DNA of 64,000 nucleotides from Anaeramoeba flamelloides (taxonomy: Eukaryota; Metamonada; Anaeramoebidae), in the NCBI GenBank assembly GCA_027625915.1, contig JANTQA010000026.1, positions 2,790,001-2,854,000 of the forward strand, read 5' to 3'. Every line of letters begins with the position of its first letter. Position 1 is the first letter of the stretch. Under the pieces are notes generated by a model, which was not told the DNA's origin, did no database searches, and saw only the letters and a list, made by a program, of their open reading frames with translations. Positions 21,837-35,200 of the stretch are shown here, in pieces. The translations under genes were made by a program, and so were the position numbers.

Positions 21837-24800
21837 TTTTTACATTATAATTACTCTTTTTAATATATTTACATCCTGATTAACTATCGAAAAATTATAC
21901 TAAATAAAAATGAACAACTATTAAATACACAATAGTACAACATACCAGTTAATAACCCACTATTATTATAGCTTGATCATTTTGGCACTAATATACAACA
22001 ACTCAAACAAATACAAAACTTATAAACACAATTGATAAACCAACAAAATCTACTTATTGCAAAACTACGAGCTATAAATGGTTCAATAATTAAAACGATC
22101 AATAACTTTCATCAAAAATATAACCAAAGATATTAACGAGAATGAAAAGAAAAAAGAAAACTTCTGAAGAAAAACAAAAAGCAGAAAAAACAAGAAAAAT
22201 AAAAAGATAAAAAAATAAGTTAAGGAATCTTGAAAAAACAATAATGAAAATATCTCCAAAGATCGATTAATGATGAAAATGTTCTAAATTACAAAAATCA
22301 TATTAGAATAAATCTAGTTTATGAAACTGATGACGATTCCTCTACTTCAGTGGAAAACCACTCCAGAAGAACCCGAAAGTGATTAACAATTTACATTTTC
22401 TGAAAAAGATTGTAAGAGAAATATAATTTTCTAGATAAAGCAACCCATAAACACATACCCTTAATATAATACCATAAACAATAAGACCTCATGTTATTTT
22501 TAACAAAAGAAATGAATTGGAATTACCATTATCTTTTGTTATTTCAACACTTCAGATGTATGTATATATATATATCGACTCCATTCCACTCAAAGCACCC
22601 CGCTAAAAATGAAAAATTCACTTTATTTTTAAGAATCGACCAAATGAAGATTGTTTATAAATAAGCGAAATAATAAACTTCAGATTAGAGTCGACAATCA
22701 TAAACAAAATGGATGAACAAACCATAAATCTCAAAAAAAAATGTTAAAAAATTTTTTATGCTCCTTTTATAGCAATGTTTAATCCAATTAAAATCGTTGA
22801 CAATTTTTTTTTTTTTTTATTATTTAAGGGAGGAGTTATTAACCCCTCTTGTGTCCCCGAATTCCGAAATTTTTATTTAGGAATTTTCTTAAAGACTCAA
22901 AAATAAGTTAAATTCTCAATTTCTTTAGGAAATTAAAATTGTTGACAATAAGATTATTTACTTTTTTACGTATGAATTTTCAAAGAACATATAAAACCTC
23001 ACTTTTCTTAATTTTAATATGGATTTTCAAACATTTTTTTTTTTTCAAATTTCATTTTTAAAAAAGCAAAGGAAAAAAGAGAAAAAATAAAAAAAAAAAA
23101 GTAAAAGCAAAATAAAAAAAAAATTAAAAAATGAGAAAAAATGATTTTGATCTAAAAATTGAAATTTTTGGTCTGAGAAGAATAATGAATGAAACTTATA
23201 GAATATATTCTATTTCTTCAATAAAACTGACCCCCATTTGACTGAAAAAGGGTTTTATAATAAATATCATTAGGAATGGCTTAATTATTTTAATTCTGAT
23301 ACACACAGTATATTTTCCAGGTAAAAACGTTTCATAAAACCTAATGTTGCAAAAAAATCCCAAATTTAATACATGTTTTTAGTCAATTATTTTATAACTT
23401 GGCTTATGTTCCTAGAATATGAATTTTTTCACATAATTTGGGATTATGTTGTAGCTTGAATTTTGTTGAAATTTTGTTCTAGAAATGTGGTACTGACTAT
23501 AAGTAATAATTAAAAAAAAATTAACTAGTAAAAAAAACCTTATATTCATATAATTGAAACCAAATTTAAAAATAAAAATAAATAAAATAGAGCGATTTAA
23601 CTTGCTATACTATCCTTTTAGAAAAGTTATATTTAACTAAACCCATTTTACAAACAAAAAAGTACACCTTTCAAATCATCAATAATATTAAATTTGATTG
23701 TTAATAAGATAATTACTTATTGATGATTTTCATTTTAATTATTCAATTTTTCATTTTTTGTTTTTTTATTTATGAGTATCAAAAAGTTGGAAAATGGAAA
23801 AACAAGATAAGAAGAAACCAATTTGGAAATAATCTACCTGTGTATAAACGGAAACAGTTTATGTTTGATTTTGAATGCGCTAGAAATAGGAATTAAGAAA
23901 TACCATTATTGGATTGATGTGTTGAACAAAGAAAAGAGAAAATAAAGAAAAAAAATTCCAAAAAAATACCCACATGAATTTTCGCTTTATCTTTAAAATG
24001 AAACCATAAAGAAAAAAAGTTTGATTTGTAAAGAGTTACCAATAAAATATAAAGAAAATTCTCTCAATTCACCTTGTTTATCGGTTTTTATTAGTTTTAT
24101 AATTTACAAAATGAGATTTCTCATTTCAAATAAAAGAGTACATCAATTTTTGAAATATTAAATTTTAATTTTGATTGTTTTGTTTTAATAAGTTTAAATA
24201 TTCAGTTGAGTGCATTTTTATGTCTTAAAGAGTCTCTGATATTTTAAAATACAACTACAATTAATTTGATTCAATTATTAATAATTCTTGAAATTTTCTG
24301 TACGCTTTTTTTTGAAAAATAGTTTATTTAGTATTCCAATAAAAGGTTAAATATAAACATAATTCTTAAAAAAGTTACTCGTTTAATTCCATTTATTTGA
24401 ATTATACAGAAACTTTATGAAAAATTTTTGTCAAAAAAACATTTCTCTTGGAATTTACCCATTTGTCAGATCAAAATTATAAATCAAATATGAAAGGAAT
24501 AATCCAATTAAAAAAAAATTATCATTTATGTATCAAATTTAAACAATTATTAAAATAGATGTTTTCTAATCAATTGATAATTTCTCTAAGGAATAATTAC
24601 AATCAAGTGGATTTTATTTATCTAATTTTCTCTATTAAATTTTAAGAATTGGTCTTTCTTTTTTATGATTTCTACCTTTTTTATGAGGGTTAAAATTAAT
24701 TTATTTACAATATTAAACCAATACTTCAATTAGAGCAGTTAATAATCACTCGATAATTTATATATTTATCTTTAAAATGGAAAATCCATTTTTCAAATTT

Positions 24801-25641
24801 TAACTAATATTTTCAATTGATCTAAAAAATTGTTTTCTGATATTTTTGAAATTTCTAGGGTTATATATTTAAAGCCTTTGTCCCAGTATAAAAGCAAAAA
24901 ATGTCCATTTTTTATCATTTTTTTTTCAATCTCCTTTTTCAAAAACCCCATGAACGAAAGGTTTCCTGAAAAGTAAACTTGATAAAGATTCAAACTTAGC
25001 CAAATACTTGGTTCAAAATGATAACTTAAATATATTCCAAAAAAGGTAATTTGAAAAAATGACCATTTTTTGAATTTATACAGGTAATAGGCCTTTAACA
25101 GCTATTTAATAATTGAAAGTGAAATAGTTTTTTTATAAAGCTGTGCAAAGATATTTTCAAAAATAAATCAAATTATCAAAAATTATACATGTTTTGAATT
25201 CCCCATTTTGACAAAAATGTTCACCAAAGATATAGATTTTCCATTTTTGGTAAAAATAAAAGAAAAAAAAAAAAAAACAATAGAATTTTCAGATCTTTCC
25301 TGAAATTTTAATCAATTTATCGTTTCAACATTATTTGCTTGAAAAAAATTTTAATAACAATCGGAAAAATAAAATGTAAAAAAAAAAAATGTATGTGGTT
25401 TTTAATAAATTAAAATGTAAAAATTTTCGGCTATTTTAAAAATGCAGAAACTTTAAATTTAGATAAAGGATATTCTTAAAATTGTTTGTTTATTTCAATG
25501 GAAAACTGTTTTATGATTTATGGATTTTTGTTATTATTATTATTTAACAATTAAAAGTCTCCACTTTAATAAAATACCATTTATAAAAGATGATTTTATC
25601 CTTTTTGAAAATCCCATTTTATATATTTGTTATTGATTTTT
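21837..25641. other. Intergenic, 3.8 kb
   Basis: No gene supported. 21840-22720 has a different texture from the rest of the window (fewer homopolymers, more C), with short protein-like stretches such as ETDDDSSTSVENHSRRTRK (22326-22382), possibly a scrap of a transposable-element or host gene. A near-palindrome, GAGGAGTTATTAACCCCTC, lies near 22832-22850. 22900-25640 shows only A/T-rich sequence with no recurring structure I can name. Confidence 0.5.
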
Positions 25642-26307
25642 TTATTTTTCTTTTAGAAATCGAGTTGGTTCTCCGTCTTGAGTTATCGTATTTAGTTCTT
25701 GGCTAATGCTAAAGGTATAATGCCAACCATCCAAAGTGAAAATATGGAATTTGTTTTTAATAAATTCGGAAATACTTTTTGTAGTATTTTGGAGTGGGCA
25801 TTTCATTACACTTCGGATCATTTTCGTTCCAAACTTGCCGAACTTAATGCCTTTTTTGTTTGTTTTTTTAACTGTGCGATCATTGAGATCTGGTGGTAAC
25901 TTAAATACGTGGATCGATCCACGAGAAGAAGTCACAACCAAAAGCTTTGAATCTGGGCTAAAGGTAAGATCAAAAATTGTCGCTTTTTGCTTTCCTCTTT
26001 TAAATTTGCAAAGGCAAATGCCACTTCTTACATGGAAGACCCTTATAGATGTACCGTCTTGATTTGCAATTGCGAATAAATTACCTGTGAAATTGAGAGA
26101 TCCAACGCCTATAGGCTGATCAAACGCACTGTTTGTTAAAGAAACAAAAATTCAAAACAATTATTGTTCCAAGCAGTTTATTTTGCAATTTTTGAGTTAT
26201 TAAAGTGTGTTGGTGGGTTTGTTATTTGGTTTGTTTTTTCCATTTTGTTTTGATAATGGTTGTTTTTAAAAAGAGAGTTCCGTTTTGTAAAGAATAAAAA
26301 CTTTTCA

Positions 26308-26350
<43 letters not shown>

Positions 26351-26875
26351 AACATACACCCATTCATATTTTACGGTTTTTTTTTGGTATTCAAGAATAG
26401 CGATATGCCCAGAAATTTTTCCAGGGAAAATGAGTAATTCAAGATTGTCACGATTACCTTCACGTGTTGCCAGAAGTCCAGTGGAGTTATTGGCAGTTGG
26501 TATCTCTGCAATGCGATGCAGATCACGGAAACTAAGAATTGTAATTTTGTTCATCGACACGACAACGATCTTGTCTAAAAAGAGTCTGACTGCGGTAACT
26601 GACGAATCAAAATCCATTTCAACAATCATCTTTGATTGATAATCGTCCCATAAAGAAACTTTTTTGGAAAAACCTAATTTGACAACCGCAATGATGTTTG
26701 AATTGCCAAGCAAAGACATTATACGGACACCTTTACCAATAAATACCCTTTTGAATCTTTTTGTAAACCCTTCCACATTGAGAATTCGAAACCCGTTTTG
26801 AAGCGCACAACACAAACAAGATTTTTTACTATTAAATGATAAAGAACTTGCTATTGAACTTTGTTTTTGTGACAT
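25642..26875 (-). CDS. PROPPIN (Atg18/WIPI family, WIPI3/4-like)
   Basis: Two exons, 26358-26875 and 25642-26128, total 1005 nt or 334 aa. The codon GT|T joins them (donor GTATGT, acceptor AACAG). PROPPINs are seven-bladed beta propellers that bind PI3P/PI(3,5)P2 on membranes and act in autophagy. Seen: SLSFNSKKSCLCCALQNGFRI (blade 1; human WIPI4 has a similar CFCCAMETGVRIYN), SLWDD (75-79), the DKIVVVSMNKITI strand (101-113), LLIFPGKISGHIAI (147-160, human LLVFPGHKCGSLQL), IRVFHVRSG (201-209), the lipid motif and TSSRGSIHVFKL. The lipid-binding L/FRRG signature reads FKRG (215-218). The intron is 229 nt and holds a run of about 40 T in gene sense. The length suits the WIPI3/4 group better than Atg18 proper. 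Stop is TAA. Confidence 0.92.
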
Positions 26876-27043
26876 AACAATTATTTTTAGCTAAAAGAAA
26901 AATTACAAGAAAATGAATTAATTGAGAGTAAATACTTTGGCTAATTTGAAGATTTAAATCATATTTTATAGGAATATAGTAATTACTTTAGTATATTACA
27001 ACAGCAAATTCAACAGTCCATGTTCATTTTGGATCTAAAAGAT

Positions 27044-28259
27044 TTAAGGGACTAGTAAACCATAAAAAAAATAATCAAGTAAAATTAATAGTTAAGTAGA
27101 AAAAATTTTATGGTATCTTGAAATTTCAAAACAAAGAAAAAATATTGTTGCAATAAAAGCAAACTTACTTTTTATGAGATTTTCAGAAGTGGACTATTGT
27201 TTTTAAAAAGTTTAGATCCATTTTTAAAACTTTTCACTCATTCAAAATCCAACATCTTTCAGAATTATTTTAACAAAAATATTTTCTTGGAAAGAATTGA
27301 AATCTTATTTTCTGTAAAAGGAAAGTGTCCAAATATACACTTTAAAAATAAAAACCACAAAGTTTTGAAATAACCTAGTTTAAAAAATCTACTTAATTAT
27401 CAAAAAAATTACACTAATTATTTTAAACTTAATAAAATAGAATTTAATCATTCAAAGAACAAGTCCAAATCATTATTTTTTTTTTAATTGAATATAAAAA
27501 TACGAAAAAAAACAAAAAAGATCAAATTAAAAATTCTCCATAAATACTTTTTTTTAAATCTGGCAAATTCAACTCCTAATCTAAAGAAATACATTGTAAT
27601 TTGATGATTTTTAATCAATAATTAATAGCCCAATATTAATTTTTTCAGTGAGTTAGTATATAGACCAAAGATTAAAAGACTCAATAGGTTTTGTCTGTGT
27701 TTTGTAATTTTTTAATTATTTTCAAACAAATAAAACTAATTCTAATTAATAGTTCTAATTAAAAAAAAAAAATAGATATTCTCAAATAACTGTTTTTAAT
27801 ACTAATAATTCCTTGTTTATACTCTGAGTATTTGAAAAAGAACATTGCCTAATATTTTTGATAACTTTAAATTGTAAATATTTATGAATAAAAATGAAAG
27901 AATATTTTTTTTTTAGATCTTCAATATTCAATATTTAAATTATTTTTCTTGTATTTTGAAAATAAGATTAACAGTTCATGGTTATTTGTTTAAAAAGATT
28001 CTCAGAAATTACTAAAAGTGGGATTTCTTTAAAATAAAAATCTTTTGCAAATCTTTCTCTTTCTTTTTTCGATCCAAAAATCCAACAAATGGATAAGATC
28101 TTTTGACTGGAAATTTAATTTGAAAAATGAACTCTTTTAAAAATGTTAATTCATTTCTCGAAAGTTAATAAATGAAGCTGTCTATCGGGTTTGATTGTAT
28201 CCTGTATATATAATGACTCGATTACCTTTGAGAAAAAAGAATTTTTACTAGTTCCTTAA
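27044..28259. mobile_element. 1.2-kb element bounded by TTAA and family-D ends
   Basis: The left edge TTAAGGGACTAGTAAA and, in reverse complement, the right edge TTAAGGAACTAGTAAA differ at one position in 16. The same end sequence bounds the 178-bp element at 9030-9207. At 1216 bp it could be a larger relative, but no open frame with transposase features is visible inside. Pairing of two single ends by chance or from two separate elements is an alternative. Confidence 0.5.
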
Positions 28260-28509
28260 TAGAAAAAAATTGTAGGTGATTATTAATAAAAAAAGACAGG
28301 AAATTTTTATTGTGTTTGGTTAATAAATGGGGGGGAAATTTTGAATTTAGAGCCTTATATTTATTTTTTTTTCTTTTACAAAGAGAATTTCGAGAGGAAT
28401 TATTTTGAATAACTGATTTCGATTTCTCGTTGAAAAAGTTAAAAGAAAATGAAATGAAATTTTTTTCCTATTGAACCTTCCATACAAATATCTCATTCAT
28501 AACTAAAAA

Positions 28510-28590
28510 TTTTTGATCTTACGTAAACCACAAGGTCTACCGCCCAACCCTTGGAACCTCATTGGAGCTGTATTATCCGATTAATGTCAA
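28510..28590 (+). other. GC-richer island with a protein-like frame
   Basis: An 80-bp stretch much richer in G and C than anything within several kb. One + frame reads YVNHKVYRPTLGTSLELYY and continues to a stop, but neighbouring frames close quickly and no splice partners were found. It may be a scrap of a decayed gene or an unknown RNA. I could not match it to a tRNA or snRNA. Confidence 0.25.
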
Positions 28591-31069
28591 GAAGTATTTA
28601 TTTTAAAATTTCAAACTTCTTATAAATACAATTATTATAAAAAACACATATTTTTGAGTTAAGATTGCTGTTTTTTTGAAGTTTAGGAATTTTATCACCC
28701 TATTTTCAGAAATAATCAAAGTATTTAAAATTGGGTGCAAATGATATTATTGTTCCAGGATCTCGAAAAAATCTATGATAAATATTATTACACAATAAAT
28801 TATTATATTTTTTACTAATGATTATAAATAAAAAATTTCATTTTGTAAACTTTTTTTTATTACTTTTTCAGTACTTATAAATAGAAATATATATTAACAA
28901 CAGTATTCTTGCATTTATAAATTCATATTTCGAACTTCTAAAAGTTATGATTTTTTTTATTCTTTTAATTTAATATTGTCTCAATAATCATTGACAAAAG
29001 AAAACAAAGACTAATTATTTATATTTTATTTGGATCAATCTAGTTGTATCACCAAGAAATTTTCAATGTATAAATATTTTGTTAAAAAAAATCTATTTAT
29101 TAATTATTTAATTTTTTAAAAAATTGACGATTTTTTTATATAATCTACATTTTCCCACAAAATTAGAAAAGAGATTTTCTCTCTTTGGAGTCTTTACATT
29201 GATAATTCAACCTTTAAATTTGTGAAAAAATTTTTTTTAAAAAAAAAAAGTTTTTATCACTTATATAAGGATTATTTTTAATTGCAGCGATTAAAAAAAA
29301 AATATTACTACTTAACTAATCAGTTTTTAGTGACATTTGAAAGGCCAAGTACAAAAAAGATTTAAATTATATTACAATATATTTCAATTTTAAAATCTTC
29401 TCTTCTCTGGACTCGGTTCACAGAAATTTATTTCATTTAATAAATTTATTTATTTTTGAGAAAATTTTTTTTACTCTTTCTTTTTTTATAATTAATTGAA
29501 ATTCACAAACCAAAATTTTTTAAAAAGATAAAAATACAATTTTTCATTTTCTCTTTTGAAATAATGTAAACAACATTATTTCTTTATCAAAAAAAACCCT
29601 TTATATAACCCCCTTTTTTTATCTAAAAATTGCAATTAAAAAAAAATATTTTTATAATATTTTAAAAAAAATGTTAGTATTGAATATTATTTACAAAAAT
29701 AATTTTATTTCTTTATTATCCATAGTGAATAAAAACAATAAGTTGAGTCTTTCATAAATTTTTTAAATAAAAATTTCGGAATTAGGACAAACAAGAAGAA
29801 TTTACAACATATTCCGTATATAATAATAAAAGTAAAATAATAATAAACAAAAATCCTTTTTTATTGAATAAAATCAAAACAAAAACTTATTCGTTAAAAT
29901 TAATTTTCTTTTTTTCACCAATTTTGATCACTTTGATTGAAAAATATTATTTGTTTGTTAGTTTTTTGAAGTTGAAAAATGCGATAGTAATATGAAATTT
30001 TGTTTCTGAAATTGAGAATGAATATTTTTAATTTTCCTTTTTTTTTTCTAATTTTCAATCCTTTTTAAAAATAGCATCTTTTCATTTTTCTATTTAAAAA
30101 ACTGCCCAAATAGTTTTTTAAAGGGTGATTGAATTCCAATAAAACCATTAAAAAAATATTTGAATTTCGGTATTGTGTTTTAACTGAGAAATGAAATTTA
30201 CCCAATTTTGATCATTTACCAGAAAAATATATGACTTTTTATTTGTTCAAAAAGCTTTTGATAATATAATTGGTTATATTGAAATAAGTTTTTTGTTCAT
30301 ATAGATCAAAATAGAGAATCGTTGATACTGATTTTATCAGTTAAAAAACCCCATGAAAATTAATTTGATATTTATTAAATAACTGAAAATTTCATTTCAA
30401 AAATTAGATTTATTAGTAAAATTTTTCTTTTTTGCCCCCACCCCAACCTCCCCCTTTTTTTTAAATAATACAAAAAAAAAAAAACAATGGAATATCAAAT
30501 ATTAATCACAGATTGTGGAATTTTTCTTTATTATTGATAATCTTTCTATCAGTTTTTTACTTCTCCTAATAATCTTTGTTACACTCCGTCATGGTTTGTC
30601 AAGAATTACCAAATATCTAGGTTTTTTTTAATTTGTGAAAGAAAAAGAAACTTTCTTGAATTTTCTTTTAGATTCTCAAAGTAAAAAAAACCTAACAAAA
30701 AGTTCTCGTTTTTTTTTTAATTTTAGAAATTAAAAAACCTAAAGACACTTTTCCAGAATTTAAAAAAAAATTAATTGAACTTGATAAAATTTTGGATTTG
30801 GTCTTCTTCTGTTTGAAAGTAATTTGTTATTTTTGTTAAAGAAAAATTCATGAGCCATTTTCTCATCTTTAATGAGTTTCTCAGTAAAGTGAGAACTTTT
30901 TGTTAATTCCAAAGAAAGGTATTCTCTTGGTTTAAATTTTTAGTATTTCTTCATTTGGTAAATTTCCTCACATCTTTGAAATGTTCCCAAACTCAATCAA
31001 TAATTAATAAGGTGTGTTGTTATAGACGTTGTTTATATAGAATTTTGGGGATTCTTTTTTTAGCACCTC

Positions 31070-31370
31070 TTTGAAAATTTAGTTACTTTTGGATTTTTTT
31101 ATTTGTCAAAAATTTCTTTTGATTTTAAAAAAGTTTTTTCTTTGACAAATAAATTTACAATTTTGAACTAGAGTTAAATAAAAGACTCAAAACAATTTCT
31201 ACTTTGATGGAATTGACTTAATATAAAAAAAATTATTTGAGATATCTAAGAATAAAAATTATTGGATATTTTTGAGATTGGTTAAATGGAATTATTTTTA
31301 CAATAAAACCCTTTAATTAATATTTTGAAGAACTGATAGTCCTTGCTTTTTTATTCAAAAATTCTAGTAG
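31070..31370 (-). repeat. Dispersed repeat R6, copy 2
   Basis: Inverted copy of 14840-15130, sharing the blocks named there. Confidence 0.6.
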
Positions 31371-31911
31371 TATTTAGGATAAACGAAAACATATATAAAA
31401 GTGTATCAAAATTGGATATATTATAAAAGAATTTCCAAAAAAATCGAGGTCTGTCCAATGAGAAAAATCTTTGATTTTTTTTTTATAAATTAAATTAAAA
31501 AAAAAGCTAGATGCAGTTTTCTTACGGTTTTCTATTTGATTTTGATTAGAAAATCTATTGTTTTCCAGAAGAAACATAAAACTAAAGAAAACTGAACGAC
31601 AGCAAATAAGTTTTGAATTTGGCCAGGCAAATGATATGATTATTTTTGTACTTTAATATTTTAATTATTTTTCTTCTCTTTTTTTTTTCTATTTTGATAA
31701 AATAATCTTTAATTACTCCTTTCTCTAAATAAATAAATAAATAAAAGTAACAGAAATTCAAAAAAAAGAAAAAAGAAGGAGAAATATTCAATAATTTTAT
31801 TGATAATTAATTGTCTTTTTTTTCTTTCATTAAGATATAATGAAGCTAAAAAAAAATTTATAAAATTTCTTTTTGAATTGGTATATAGAATAAATATTTA
31901 AAATCCCTTAT

Positions 31912-32249
31912 TTATTTATTTATTTCTTCTTTTTCTTGGTTTTCTTGTTGTCCAAGATCAATTTTTTTTTCTTCTCCGATATTTTCAATCATAACAACAT
32001 TTTCTTCATTTATTTCTTCATCATGATCCCAGCGTGGCTAAAAATAATTGTAAATCAAGAAATAAAATATATAAAATATAAGGCAGGTAAAAAAGAGAGA
32101 TTTTAATATGTTTTTTTAAAAAAAGTAAAATATTTTTTTTTTAAAGTAATTAGTATTATTCTGAATTAAAAGAATGTTTTAGATAATTTATTATCAATAT
32201 TCTATTCCAAATTTATTTTAGTTTTTCAGATTGTACCTTTATTATTACA

Positions 32250-32282
<33 letters not shown>

Positions 32283-35200
32283 TAAATTATTGTATTGTGG
32301 TTAAATAATTTTAATCTTCAATTCTTGTTTTTTTCAAACAACGTTAAATCGATATTTTGTGAATAATTTTGATAAGTTAGATTTTATAATTAATAATCAA
32401 AAGTATCAATATCACTTAAAATATGAAGATTTTCATTTATTAATTCTTTAAAAATAATTTTAACAAAAAAAAAAAAAAAAATTATCAACTAAAAATTATA
32501 AACTAAAATGCAAAATTATTGGTGCAGTTAAAATACTTCAAAGAATCACAATACCACACTTTACTTTGTTTCAATGGAAACAATTTTGATTTTCAATAAT
32601 ATTTTTAATCATTCTTTGTTCTTTTGTTTTTTGATTGTATTTTCCAAATTAAATAATAGTTTTTCGATGAGATTAAAATTTTTTTGAATGATTGATATTA
32701 AGTTCAAGTTAATTTCTTTTAAACCAAAAAACTCAAATAAAATCAGTTGATGGTATCTAAACTTCTGATCGATCAATATTTGGTAATAGAATTTCAACAA
32801 ATTTATCAATGCATTTTATTGTTAGGCTCCGTAAAAATTTTTCAAATTTGTTTTTTATTATTCTCACAACAAAATTTTTGAAACAGTTGCTTTTTTTTTA
32901 TTTGGGTTTTCAATTATTTATTTTTTGTTTTGTGATATATCTAAATGATAAAAAATCGTTAAACGTTTCCATTAGTTAGTTCTTTGAGCTTAGTGTTTCT
33001 TATAAGTTCTTTAATAACATTTTTTTTTTTCAAAAATTGAATTTTGATGTGTAAAAAATTTTTGAATTTGAGTTTAAAAATTGAATTATATTCTTTACAT
33101 TTTGTTTGGTGGTTGAATTATAAAAGTTTTTATAATTTTTGAAAATTGCTAGAAATTAGTTGATTAAATTTGAAAATCCATTCAGTTTAAAATAATTTTT
33201 TATGTTCATAATTTGAAAATTTTTTCGTTATTAATAAAATTGAAAATTAATATGCTTTTTTATTATAATAACAACATTTACTAACACCTCCTTGCTCTGT
33301 TTTGTAAAAATAATGTGTATAAAAATATTTTACTAAATTATTTTTTTTTTATAACATTCTAAAATTTTCTCTTTTATTCTGAAATTTTATTCTATTTCCC
33401 ACATAAATATAAAACTTTCGTTAATCAAATTGTTTTTTTTTTTCCAATTATTATTTTTGCTCTGAGAATAATTAGATTTCTCCTTTAGGATAATGATTAA
33501 AAAATAAAAAACTAATTACAAATATTGAAAATAGATTAAAATTCAAAATTAATTAATTTGAGAAAACTCAAAAAAAAAAATATATTCTTTCAATATATTG
33601 ATTTAAAAATTGAATTTCAATATTTATATATCAATTAAAAAACCTAATATTATAATATTTTTTTTATAATTAATTTCACTGTCTCAATGTTTTTTTTTGT
33701 ATTAGCAATTTGAGAAATTTTAAATCTTATTTTTAGATATAGATTAATGATAAAATTTATACATAGAAAAACTTGTAGTTTAATAGATTACAAACATAAA
33801 AAATATTTTAAATTATTTTTAAAAATGAATAATAATAATAAGACTATTAAGAAGTGAAAAAAAAAAAAAAAAATCATAATAAAAATAAATCTTTACCAAT
33901 GGCATTCCTTGTATCCATTCTTGAAGGTTATCATCATCAAGTTCAGAATCAATAGCTTCCTATTAATATTATAATATCAAAAAAAAAAAAAAAAATCAAG
34001 AAAAAAGAAAATAATAAAGAAAGAAAAAAAAAAAACAAAAAGAAATCTTTAGTAAATAATCTTGAAATTTTTTTTTTTTTTTATTGTGATTTTTTTTATT
34101 TTGGAAATCCTTTTTAAAATTGTTTGGAATAATCTTTAATAAAAAACTAATTAGAATTCAAGATTATACATTTGAAATTGATTTTAATATTTCCTGTATT
34201 TTTTCGAATCAAAAATCACTTTTAAACATAATTCATAATATAAACTAAATTGCACAAATTTGGACACAGTTTAAATAGTTGAAAGAATAACAATACCACA
34301 CTTTACATTCAATTTGGAAAGAATTTTGATTTAACAAACCATTTCATTTTTTGTCTTTTTTGTTTTGTTTTCATTTCCTTCTTTCTAGTTACGTAATCTG
34401 TTTATTTAGATCTGGAATTTTTTTCCAATGATCATCAGAAGATTAATTTTGAGTTTAGTTAAATAGAAAAATCACATACAATTAGTTGATGGTATCTTAT
34501 CATTTGATCGATCAACAATTGTTGGTGAAATTTCAACAAATTAACCAATACATTTTTTTAGGAAAAAGGAGCTCAAGACAAAATAAAAACCTATCAAAAA
34601 ATTCATTTAAATCAGAAAACTTCAGACTCTCACCACTTATTTTAAACCTCTTTATTTTTTCCGTTCTTCATTCGTTAATTTCGACCATTTTTTCACCACT
34701 TCTTCATTTTTTATTCTTTCTTTTCTTTTTCTTTTCTTTTTCTTTTCTTTTTCTTTTCTTTTTTTAAAAAATAAATTAATATTCAAATACTTCTGATGAC
34801 TGTATCTATTTTAGATACTCTTTGAATTAGAAGTCTCAAATTTAGTCACTTCAAAATTTTCTCTTTAGTAGATTAGATGCATTTTCATCAAACCCTTAAC
34901 AATAAATTCACAAATACAATTTTTTGTTACACTCGTTTCATCATTTTGGACACACCAATTTTTATTTTTTCGTTTTATATTTTTTTCTTTTGTTTGGATA
35001 AACATGATTACTTATAAAAACATTTATACTTGGTAACTTAAATGTGGTTTTATATTACTTTTAGAAAAATACAATAAATTGAGGGTTTTTTTTTTTTGCC
35101 AATTTTTGATTTTGGGTGTTTGTCCTAATTTTTGGAATGGGGGTTACATAATACCTTTGAGTTTAAAGGATCATTCTAAATAGTAAAACCATAATTAAAT

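Larger units (their letters stand above)
26876..31911. other. Intergenic, 5 kb
   Basis: No gene supported. It contains the TTAA-flanked element (27044-28259), a GC-richer 80-bp island (28510-28590) and repeat R6 copy 2. The rest is A/T-rich with no structure I recognise. Confidence 0.55.

Noticed and set aside
25699-26062. Plus-strand frames of 66 and 108 codons
   Set aside because: Antisense to exon 2 of the PROPPIN gene.
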